Source: Chondrosia reniformis
Lineage: Eukaryota > Porifera > Demospongiae > Chondrillida > Chondrillidae
DNA length: 64,000 nucleotides
Assembly (NCBI GenBank): GCA_947172415.1
Contig: OX359190.1
Coordinates: 8,122,001-8,186,000, forward strand
Direction: 5' to 3'
Shown here: positions 1 through 10,700 of the stretch, in pieces
Layout: every line of letters starts with the position of its first letter
Numbering within the stretch: position 1 is the first letter of the stretch
Made by a program: the position numbers and the translations under genes
The notes under the pieces: model-generated
What the model was told of the DNA's origin: nothing
Databases searched by the model: none
Seen by the model: the letters and a program-made list of their open reading frames with translations, nothing else

Positions 1-1085
1 ATTGTATATGTATATATATATTATACGTACATAGTATAATATAGCTAAATGAAAAATGCTAGTTAATTAATATACATTTAGCTGTGTTTATTGAGCAATG
101 CTTTCCATTATTATATTAAACATTTCCTTACCCACTGAATGTTTAGTATTCATCAATTGAGAACTTATTCATATCAATATAAATACGTATGTACCTATAA
201 TTATCAGATTTGTAATTGGAGTTATAATATTCCAATAGCCATGTAAAATCCTATATAATAAATGGTTTCCTATAAAGACACAGCAAAGTTATGTATTACA
301 TACATGCAAATGTATGAATTAAAATCTGCAATACCATTATATGCTATACAAATATTTTTCCTAATATACTGTATGAATAGGTTCGCAATTAATGTCCAGA
401 CATCTGTATATATACCCATTCAAGGTAATCTTTTCTATACGTGCATCAACAATTTGGGTTGTTTTAATTTTATTGAAGGATTCAATTGCAAGTATGTACA
501 TGCGTATTTTGTATGCTATAGGATATCTTCCTTTGTTAATTTCTAAGATAATTATATAAGTATATATTTTTTGTCTTGCATGCTCTATAACTGATTAAAA
601 TAAAAGTATACATAAGAAAGTATATTATACATGCCCTATTGAAAACAGTGGGTAGCCAGTGCCACTTTAAGGGAATATTAATTATAATGTTATATATAAT
701 TATAAATCAATCCAGCTGATCTAATTGACTCAGCAATGAGACATGTTCTGTATATGTAGATTCAGTAACAGAAACATACAAACATTAATAAACAAATATT
801 TATTATTATTTGGATTGCGCATACAGCTGCAGGTTGTTACTAAATAAAGAACATTTATAACTTAATAGTACGTATAATTAACTTAAATAATTTATATGTA
901 GGAAAATGTGCAATTTAACTCAGATTTTAAATGTATATAGAACTATATATTTCACCTTCCCTATGTATAAAAGACTAATTTGTCATGCAGGAATGTGAGC
1001 AGTATATATAACATTACCTTAGTACGTATATTGTAACTTGTACTGTATTATATAGCAGGTATCTACGTACTTATATTATATAAAA
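1..1085. other. AT-rich intergenic DNA, no gene seen
   Basis: The stretch is dominated by TA-rich sequence and short stop-riddled frames. The longest open frame (262-546) has skewed composition (Tyr/Ile/Phe-rich) and no domain-like pattern. I see no splice-consistent exon chain, RNA gene or mobile element with clear ends. Confidence 0.6.
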
Positions 1086-2170
1086 GGGCATTTCACATAA
1101 TTTAAGCATTTCAGGTCAATAAACAAATAAGAGAGGCAAGAAGCAATCTGTATCAATTGTACAATGTATAAAGCATAAGCACTTCCAATTTATAATCAAT
1201 TCAGGTAAATTGATGATCAAAAGACAATGCAATGACAGTAAATGAGTGTCAAAGTAATGAATGCAAGCACATTCAGTAGATATAAGGAAAATATATTTAT
1301 CCATTTATTATATAATATATATAATACCTTAATCTACACTTATTACGGGTTGTATGTGTACATACTCTTACTCTGATTTGTATAGGAAGGTACATATTAA
1401 AGAGCATTTTGATTCACATAAATATGCATTTCATGATCAGTAAATAAATAAGAGAAGCAAGTAACAAATTGCGGGAATATACTGCATATAAACTTGCTTG
1501 AGAGAATTGGACTTATTATTCTTTCCATGTATATATCATCATGTAGTTTCTTCAATTCAAGCCTCAATTACTCACTGTGTTAATTCCTATACTATATTGT
1601 CAAGCTATTGATGGTTACTCCCCTTGGTCTCAATATGGGTATCACCAGGTAAAGACATCAGATACTGAGGGAGTGCTAGACAATGGCAGAGCATCAATGC
1701 AAGTTGCATACTGTCTCCAAGATTTGTAAGTTAAATCAAATAGCTTAATTCAATTATAACTTCGATTCATACCTATTAGGAAACTTGACATTCACTCGGC
1801 TTTTCAATTGTATATATCACACATTTACGTACACTTCCAGCTATCAATTTATGAAATCGATGTACAAAAGACAAATTAAATGACAGTAAATGAGTGTTGA
1901 AAAAATGAATGCCAGCGCATTCAGTTTGTTATAGGAAATTCCATTTGCACCATTATACACATGTATAAATTTATATCATACATATATATATGAATCAATA
2001 ATTATATATTTAATTATACTTACCTATGACGTATAAACTCTAACTTATAATCTGAAGCTTTAAAAGGCCTTTCACATAAATATATAAGCATTTCAGGTCA
2101 ATAAACAAATAAGAGAGACAAGAAGCAATCTGCTGCAATTTTATTATTCTTTCCGTGTATATAGATCATC
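1086..2170 (+). repeat. Tandem duplication of carboxypeptidase promoter-proximal DNA
   Basis: A block containing TTTCAGGTCAATAAACAAAT and an AGAAGCAATCTG-like string occurs near 1110-1150, again diverged near 1430-1470, and again at 2090-2135 just before the real exon 1. A second block, with ATGACAGTAAATGAGTGT, recurs at about 1230 and 1885. The DNA upstream of the carboxypeptidase has therefore been copied in tandem at least twice, and one copy carries a dead exon 1 (1541-1725). Confidence 0.75.
1541..1725 (+). pseudogene. Dead duplicate of carboxypeptidase exon 1
   Basis: This stretch is nearly identical to the functional exon 1 at 2171-2356, with the same signal-peptide region and the same sequence up to the splice donor. 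It cannot encode the protein. The start codon is followed directly by TAG (CAG in the live copy), and one T is missing just before the GTAAGT donor, which shifts the phase. The high identity suggests a recent tandem duplication. It could still act as an alternative 5' untranslated exon, because the donor is intact. Confidence 0.8.
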
Positions 2171-5100
2171 ATGCAGTTTCTTCTTTTCAAGCCTCAATTA
2201 CTCACTGTGTTAATTCCTATACTATTTTGTCAAGCTACTGATGGTTACTCCCCATGGTCTCAATATGGGTATCACCAGGTAAAGACATCAGATGCTGAGG
2301 GAGTGCTAGACAATGGCAGAGCATCAATGCAAGTTGCAGACTGTCTCAAAGATTTTGTAAGTAAATCAAACAATGTTATACACTCTGCAGATTCTTGGTG
2401 TAATTAAGTGGGCCCCAGAATTACTTAAAACTAAGATATAATCAGATTTGAATCGTTTTATCACTGGATGGAAATTAATTACACTGTAGCTAGGGACCAA
2501 AATGTATTGCACAAATGAATCCTAGAAGGGCCACACAGCATGTCTGTTTTTGTTGATATATTTTGTATTCTATGTCATTCAATCAACATGATTCTTGAAT
2601 GATTAGAAGGTGATTAGGGATTTCATTTTATCATTTTAATTGGATTTTAACTTCCCATCCAAATAAACTTAAGCTTAGCTCAATTCCATGCAGTGACTAG
2701 TTATAGATATCATACACAACAATTATATGTGACTTGATCGATAATGAACCCTATATTTGTAAATACTGTATAATTATGAATCTATCACAATGCATATGCT
2801 ATTATCTTATTTGTAGTATCCACTGCACAGTATCTATACTTACTTCACTAAAACTTTGCCTCAAATGTATGAGCATCTTGGAGTGTACCATTTGGAAACT
2901 ATTGGAGATACTCCAAATCAAAACAAAATAATAGCTGTACGCATCACAGGGGCGAAGCATAATGACGAAGTTCAACAAAGAATATACATTCAGTGTCTAA
3001 TTCATGGAAGTATGATTTTATTTAACAAATTCAATATAGCAATATAACACGATCAACTATATTATACTTGTTCTAATTCAGGAGAATGGGCAGCAGGTAC
3101 AGCCTGTATGTGTTACACTCGTATCATCTTGAATAACTACGAGAAGATGACAAATGGAGGGAAAGTAAAAAATGTGAGATATATACTATATATAGATATG
3201 TATACAATTCACTACTATTATGAATATTATATTTGTATTTATATACATAATGTGTATAGAAGTATTTTGAGAGATTCCAAGCTGTTGAGTTTATAATTGT
3301 CCCAGTTGTCAATCCAGATGGATATGAGGTATGCTAACATACAAGTGCATATTGTAAATACGTATAGAGGCATATTATATTTAAAACATTATACATATAT
3401 AGAGGCATATTATATTTAAAACATTATATATACGTATATGCATTTTAAAGGTAATTGTGAGTATATATACAATTCACACACACACCTTTCTATATATATA
3501 TATATGTATTGTATACAGTTTACATGGACAGATGGACCAATCAGCAGTTCTCAGGCTAAACGCCTAATGCCTCGTTTGTGGAGAGCGAATTGTCGTCCAA
3601 AATGTAATAAAAAAAACCCTGAAAAATCTTCAGGAGTTGATCTCAACCGAAATTATGATATTTATAAAGATATAGCGAAGGTATATATATGTATGTATGG
3701 ATTATGTAAAACTAGCATGAAAAACCTAAAACACCATTTTCCTACATGCTATGCCTATTCTGTAAAAAGCCTATAAGGCCTAGGGGAACTAAACCTGGAG
3801 AGAGCTTTAGATGAAGATACATGCAGGAGTCTTTTCTTTCTTCTTTCGAATTTGTCTTTATCTTGATCTTGATCTTCTATGAATCCTTGGTATGTTTTAT
3901 ATAGATGTCCATTGTCTCTATATAACTCTTAGCTCTATAATAAGCAATAAATCTAAGTGACTCATATGTGTATGTATATAGACCTAAAACAGTCTATAGA
4001 ACTTCAGAGAGATTTTCAATAATATAGCACCAGAGTTTCTACATACACATATCAGTCTCATACACGTATGTACATACGTATATAGTGCAAAATTGAATAC
4101 TTGATTTAGCTACCTAACCTACAATTAAGTAGAAGCCCCTATATAGTCACAAGGATTTTGTGGATTTAAGTTATAGGCTATGACCATGTCTTGCCTGGAT
4201 ATACAATGGATATATGTACATATACATGTAATATAAAGTGTAAGTGTGACCGCTAACCATTAATATAATGTTTGGGCTTTCTTAAAATTTTACAATTTGC
4301 AAATGCTTGGTGGTTGAAATTAGAAGTCCTATGGTATGTATTCATTAATGTATCATGATCTTAATATTTATAGAAATCCTATGATAGAAAACTAAGGCTT
4401 TACAAAGAATATCAGGATACCGGGGATAGAGACAAGTATCTACAGCTAGTGCTGGATTCAAATCCAGGTTTACCAATAAAAAACCCTGAAATGGAGACTG
4501 TAGCATTGATAAAATTCATCAGAAAAATCCACCCCATTACTGGAATGGTAGATATTCATACAGCAGCGCAAAGTGTCCTCTACCCGGAGAGTGAGTGCCT
4601 TTGATAAATTTAGTAATTAATATAATAATAATAATAGATAATATACATTATTGTACATATTCCTTACTGTATAAATTTCTTGAAAACATGGTTAACTGAT
4701 ATTTTCCTAAAAACATGTATACATAAAAAATGGTTGTCAAAACTTGCAGTTGTAAATAATTATATATATATTATATATGAAGTCTGCAGTTTTTGTCCAT
4801 AATTGTTACTATAATAATTATATGCTCCATGCTGTTTATATACGTACATATCATATATATTTTACATATACATACCTGCGATGCAGTTAAAAATAGGAAA
4901 GACAATCATTATATTGAAGAAGTAGCTAAAAAAGTTGCTGAAGCTATGTCAGAGTTTGGGGAGGTATATAATTAAAATATATTATCACTTGTCTTGTATA
5001 TATATTATATTTAATATCAACAGCATACATAAAGCGATCTTACCTACATATATAGGCCTTTTTATATTATCATTCACTTTTTGTCCCAACGTTGGAGATC

Positions 5101-6271
5101 TAGACTGGGCCCCATAAATATAGGGTGCTAAACATCAGCCATATAATTATATTGTGATTATATATAACAAAAAGATTACTACATATTTATTCCATTCCTT
5201 TCAATGAATGGTTTTCTGCATCAGTACGTAGTAATTTACTGAATTTTTGAATTGATAAATATTTATACAATATACAGACTTTTGAACCTAAAAAAATAGC
5301 AATTCCTAAGGGAAGTGGCATTGGTGGATCATTGCTACAATGGTGAGATTTTTCCAGCAGTGTTAACAAAGAAAACAACACAAGCTTTACATATACACTA
5401 TTATACCTTAAATAATATTCCCCACTTTCAACCTGTTGGTATTATAGGATGTTAAACATGTGAGTGTACTTATGTATGCTAAATAATAACAAACTACATG
5501 TAGCCATGGAAAACATTAGCTATCTCCATAGATCCCCTAGGCTGTACTCCTTCACCATAAAGTATATATATATATTGCTTGTACAAGGCCTACATGCAAT
5601 CAATTACAACTTGCAATCCTGTATGAAAGTCCCTGCAAATGATACTATACACAGTCATATATCAGATTCTATACGTGTATGCAATTTGCAGGGCTACCTC
5701 AAAACAACATGGAAGCAAGAAACAAAACCCAAGAATTTGGTGTATAGCCATGGAGCTTAGAACTCACATTTCAAAAAAAGACATTAAAAGATTTGTTCCA
5801 CCAAAAGAAAAGGTACGTGTACGTACATGCATAAGATATAAATCCTTGGAAGTCGAAATTGATATCAGGCAAATACTTTCAAATTGTTAAATCTATAGTA
5901 AACATGTATTTCTGTAGACTCCAGGACCTATATATAGATGATGGCCAAGACCCTTAAAACTGTTTACTGGTACATATGAACATATATAGTCTACAGAGTC
6001 TACTACTGTAGGTGTGTATAAATGTAATTGATATGCAATGTTGTCCAGTCACGATCTATAAACTATTTAACTGAATGTCAATTTCACTTTTAGCAGGAGA
6101 CCATTTTGTCATTATAATGCAGATGTAGTTATCCTATAGTTGGACTGTTTTGCACTGTGTATTTGTTTCCTGTACTTTGCTTATGTATAGCTACCTGATA
6201 TGCTCGGAGATGCAGCAAGGGGATTGCAAGCATTTATCAGGGAAGTATTGGATTGGCCAGAGTACCAGTAG
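2171..6271 (+). CDS. Secreted M14-family zinc carboxypeptidase, 10 exons
   Basis: Exons: 2171-2356, 2817-3009, 3082-3173, 3272-3328, 3519-3680, 4374-4590, 4887-4963, 5278-5342, 5692-5812, 6191-6271. Phases agree throughout, giving 416 aa. The N-terminus (MQFLLFKPQLLTVLIPILFC) is a signal peptide. Metallocarboxypeptidase landmarks appear in order: HGREW (zinc His and Glu, formed across the exon 2/3 junction), VNPDGYE, GVDLNRNYD (substrate-carboxylate Asn-Arg), DIHTA (third zinc ligand) and MELR (catalytic Glu). The family removes C-terminal residues from peptides, here presumably outside the cell. The pro-segment between signal peptide and catalytic domain is only about 35 residues, against about 90 in digestive procarboxypeptidases. 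The loop that carries the substrate-capping Tyr248 in CPA reads IPKGSGIGG and appears to lack that Tyr. The pocket region (GGSLLQW) has no Asp as in CPB, so an A-like hydrophobic preference is inferred. The family call is secure; the substrate is not known. Confidence 0.9.
3775..3905. repeat. Copy of dispersed repeat family A (intronic)
   Basis: Contains the family hallmarks: CTAAACCTGGAGAGAGCTTT, a GATGAAGATAC-like string, a TTTGTCTT run and CTATGAATCCTTGG. It lies in an intron of the carboxypeptidase. It is related to better-preserved copies at 9885-10075, 34150-34345, 35825-36015 and 38020-38215. Confidence 0.6.
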
Positions 6272-6819
6272 ACTATAGCAGTGTTTTGACTATAGAATTT
6301 AAATAGCTATTGTAGTTTTCATATACTAACACTTTCATTATCATAGCTACAGTTAACTGTCTGCAGCTATAGTTTTTCCAAGGAATGTCATGTTGTTCAT
6401 ATGTTGCATGTATGCATGCTATATTGTTGCAAATATCTTTCTTTCTTAAAACTTAAACTAACACTATAAAATATTAGGATACATGCCTGTTAAGCTTATT
6501 TTTCAGATTCCATGAAAAACAAGGTATAGGCCAATCTTCATGAAAGTATTCTCAGTGTGTTATCTTATCGACTCAATTGGTGGTAATTATTATATTAATT
6601 AAGTGATGAAAAAATGATATATTGCCATGTCTGCCCATAAAATTTACACACTATATAACAAAAACATGTCCAAGTATTTCAAGGATGGTGGGGGGGCAGT
6701 CCCAGAGGTTTTTAACTCACTTCAAATACAGCTACCTGACAGAAACATATAAACAGAAACTAATTCACATAATCAGAAACATCCCAAAAATAAAGTAGCT
6801 ATGATGACAATGTCCAAAT
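6272..6819. other. Convergent 3' intergenic region between carboxypeptidase and TEN1
   Basis: This holds the 3' ends of two convergent genes. It has AT-rich sequence, no open frame worth calling and no repeat with clear ends. Confidence 0.5.
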
Positions 6820-7639
6820 TTAATTATACTGCTTTTGCAATCGTTTTTCTCTCATCTGTCTTGCCTTATGAAACATCTGAACATTCAATCCATCAACACA
6901 TCTATGAGTGCGTGGGCAGAAGCCTACAGATGCACACAAAGCTTCAAAACCATCACAAAGCTCTGTTTCTCCTATAAACTGAAACAATGATCCTTTTCTA
7001 TAGATAAGATATGATAATCACTGGACATTATTATATACATCAAACAAACCAAGTCTTCTTTCATATATATATATATATAACTTTTATACCTTATATCAAC
7101 AAATTGAATAATTGTCATCATTATTTAGTTTCTGGATTTACCCCACCCACTCATGTCTCCTGAGGAGCTCAAAGAGCTAACAAAGTTCACTTAATGGGAA
7201 CCAGTGACCTTAGTCACTCAATGATAAGACAGTATTATCTATATTGGGGGAACCCCTTAGCCATGGGCTAATTCACAGTGGGTCCAGGTTACAAATATAT
7301 TATTATAATAGGGAGTGGGGTGGATTCAAAAGGAGACACATGAGTGGGTGGGATAAATCCAGAGTCTAATGATGATGTCTGAGCTCAAGATCAGCTTTTG
7401 ATCTTAAAGTAAAAAGCTTAGAATACTCACGAAAAGGGAAAAGGCTCTATGTATTTGGTGTTTACTGCAAAGCAAGACTTCCCATCTCTGATCGCTAACA
7501 AGGACTTGTGAATATCATAAGACTCCAGATAACCAATTGTTTTTATGTAAAGACCTGATAAATTATCTGAAGATAATACTGCAAGCTCAGACACAGTGAA
7601 AAATTTGGCTGAAGATACTTTGGACGACGTACCAGTCAT
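6820..7639 (-). CDS. TEN1: CST telomere complex subunit TEN1
   Basis: Two exons are clear: 7431-7639 (MTGTSSKV start) and 6820-6978 (ending QKQYN). The protein resembles TEN1 over its length: LYIKTIGYLESYDIHKSLL and KYIEPFPF correspond to the OB-fold strands around human RTFGRLCLYDM and TKLVEPF, and CVDGLN then MFHKARQMREKRL matches the C-terminal helix. TEN1 binds STN1 within CST, which fills in telomeric C-strands and aids replication in the nucleus. Exon 1 ends in phase 2 (donor GTGAGT) but the last exon begins in phase 0 (acceptor TTCAG), so one short internal exon between 6979 and 7430 must be missing from this model. That interval also holds a MITE-like element (7130-7365). The start is the only Met in frame close to the promoter. 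The protein family is judged from pattern alone, but the match is consistent end to end. Confidence 0.8.
7130..7365. mobile_element. MITE-like inverted-repeat element, family C
   Basis: Its ends are inverted copies of TCTGGATTTACCCCACCCAC; the right end reads GAGTGGGTGGGATAAATCCA. A direct relative with almost no interior lies at 22790-22850, and another copy is at about 31330-31500. It carries no coding capacity, so it would be non-autonomous. It lies inside the TEN1 intron. Confidence 0.75.
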
Positions 7640-7798
7640 CTACGAGACCAGGATCGTATCAGCAAAATGGCGGAAGTGATGATTTGGCTCGTGACTATCA
7701 CGTGACATCTATATGTTCTCTACAAAGACCATTGTTCGTGGTAGTAATCTGTACATTTTCTTCGACAAACTACAGCAGATAATCGACATATCCGGGTT
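7640..7798. promoter_or_regulatory. Bidirectional promoter of TEN1 and P4HA
   Basis: Only 159 bp separate the two divergent start codons. The segment contains AAAATGGCGGAAGTG (7664-7678), a composite of a YY1-type AAAATGGCGG site and an ETS-type GGAAGTG, and a palindromic E-box CACGTG (7699-7704). It is richer in GC than its surroundings. The factor assignments rest on vertebrate motifs. Confidence 0.65.
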
Positions 7799-10700
7799 AT
7801 GCAGTTGGTATTAGGGATGAGTTCTACTACTTTGTTGCTGCTGTGTAGTTTAGGAGTGGTTATTCCATCTCTTGTCTGTGGAGAAATGTTTACAGCCCTT
7901 GTACATATGGAAGGACTGGTAGAGTTAGAAGAACAATTAGTGCAACACCTAAAATCCTATATAAGGAAAGAGGAGGAACGATTAGGAGAACTTAAGAAGT
8001 AAATATACATATCCAGACACACTTATAAGGACAGATTAGTATGGCTTGAGTGAAAGCTCCCAGTAAAAACAGCAGTTTTATGTACTTTAACGTGTAGTAT
8101 GACCTAGCTCTCTCACAATATAACTTGTAGTGATATTGTCTCGTAAACCCACTCAAGGGAATCAGTTGTGGTGGTCTTATCAGTTGTATCATTTAGCTAT
8201 GCTAATCTTTTTATCTGAAATGTTAATTCTCTTTAGGTCTCACTTTAATGGCTCTTTGACACGATCACCATTCATTCAATTTCTTCCTAAGTTCTCCAAA
8301 GCCATATAACTTAGGTAGTTTACATTATAGTCTGAAGTTTTGGTTACTTTGATAAATTTGGTAATTGAAATAGTTGAGCATCAGCAACACAAGTATTAAC
8401 AGAAATTGAATGTTTCAACCGGAGGCCTTCGTCAGCTGCAATCATCCATCAATTTACAATCATTGCTGATGAAGACCTCCGGTTGAAATGTTGAATTTCT
8501 GTTAATACTCTTTGTTGCTGATGCTCAACCATTTCAATTACCACTATGAACATGACAAATAAATCTTGTCATTTCTGAATATGTATGTCTAATTCTATGT
8601 CTATTTCAAGATGTATTGCACACTCACTTAATGCCCCTCTTATCTGTTAATTAGGTTTTTAGCTTCAGCAGAGAATGCTCAAAGTTTGCCAAGAAATGAA
8701 CCAAGAGAGCACCTCTACCACCCGACCAATGCCTTGGCTGTCATTATGCGGTATCACAGTGGATGGGACCAAAAACTGTCAGAATATGTCTACCAGGATA
8801 ACTCTCATGGTATGATGTAATGATTAAAACTGATATCACTGATCATAGGGTATTTGGATATGCCGTATGGTCAAAAAATTTGGTGAGGAATTTTATATGC
8901 GGCACATTGGCAGTTTTGAGAGCAATCCGCCAATATTTCAACTACCAAACTACACCAAACAACAACTGCCTCGTCAGTAATATCCACCAAATGCATAATT
9001 TGAGTAATCTGCCAAATATTCTTCTGCCAAATTTCCATGCAGCCATACAGTATTTCATAATGTAATAGAATAAGGATTTCTTCTAACTACGTCGAGCTTA
9101 TCTTTCAAAAGGATCATCTTTTGATTTTTAGAGCGTCTAAAGACAGTTTTGTTGTCTCTTCTTCTTGATTGTCAGATGTTTTGACCCCAACGGTCTTCTT
9201 CAGTGACTTACAAAGATAAATAATCCTTTCAAAAGATAATCTATTATTGTAATGTCAATTTACAAATTTCTTACAGCTTTTATATTGACATTCCAATAAT
9301 AGATTACAATTTATTTTTTCACTGCATTATGTATGTATAGATACTGAAAAGGAGAGATTACCATATTTAGATGCAGAGTCTCCCCATAACTTGCAATCAC
9401 ATATTTAACTTAATATTTCATGAATTATGCGTTTCCTTTAGATGTATACTTTACAAGTTACCCGTCTACACTTTTGACCAAACTCTGTTCCTAATTGAAT
9501 TTCCTACATTTTCACAGTCCAACAGTACTGTATTTTGCTGTGTATATCACTATGTTTGTAATATTTGGGCATTTCTGTGATTACTTTATCAAATAGAAAC
9601 CCTGGAAACTGTATACAGTGTAGTTTGAATTTAATTATTGAATATGTTTAAGCATATGTATTGCAACATATATGGTTTTCTTATAAATACAGTTGAAGCC
9701 CTACAGTGTATGCTACACACAAGGCCATGTACTACACAGTGTAGCTACCGACCTCATGTCCGCCATTAGTAGGAAATTGGTATCAGATCCTATTTGGCAT
9801 CACATCAGTTGTGATGGGACCGTTATTAACTGTAAAAGTTTAATATACATACCTGTTTGTGTATATAAGACCCCTATAGACTGGGAATTCCACCCTTCAT
9901 CAATGATCTTATCTTCTTCTATGAGTCCTTGGCTCTCTGTACTCAGAAACAGCTGTCTGGCCCAATGGAGAAGAAGAGAAGTAGAAGGAGAAGACTCTTG
10001 TATCCTCACCCAAAGCTCTCACTAGGTTCAGTTCCCTATAGGCCTTTTACTCTAAAGTAGATGTAGCATGTCTTGTTAGATTAAAGCGTGTGTAATAGCA
10101 AGCTTTACTTGCTGCCATTTTTGATTATGACATCACTAATTATATTGATGGTTATTGAAGCTGAACTGAGATTGATTTATGAATTATAGACTTCATCTTT
10201 GACCTTTGTACCTCTGGGCCTACCTTGACCTCTTCCCATTAAATTCCTGGAGCCCTTTCCTTGGGATTCAGTTCACCTTTTCTGTTGTTCAGTTACAGGA
10301 TTCTGTTTTGACTTGTTTCTGCAGATCTTATGTCTGCTGTGGCTTTGGAGAAGTATCGCTTTCCTTCAAAGGAGGACTACTCTGGTGCAGTGACTGCTAT
10401 CATTCGACTGCAAGACGCATACAAGATTAGTCCCAGAAACCTGACACAGTCTATTTTGGGGGAGAGGCAGGCCATTAAAGTGACAACCAGAATTTGCTTT
10501 GAAATAGGTGAGTAAGCTATTTATATTTGTTGCTGACAAGCTGTATCTCCAAGTACGATAAGAATTACATTAGAAATCTTTAAAAACTGGGCAATTTTGA
10601 AATTCACTGGTCCAGGAGCGCTTTACTTCGGTTATTGACCTACGTATGTATGCTAGTTTACTGCTCGAACCTTCCTTTGATCTTTCCTTTGATCCTTCGT

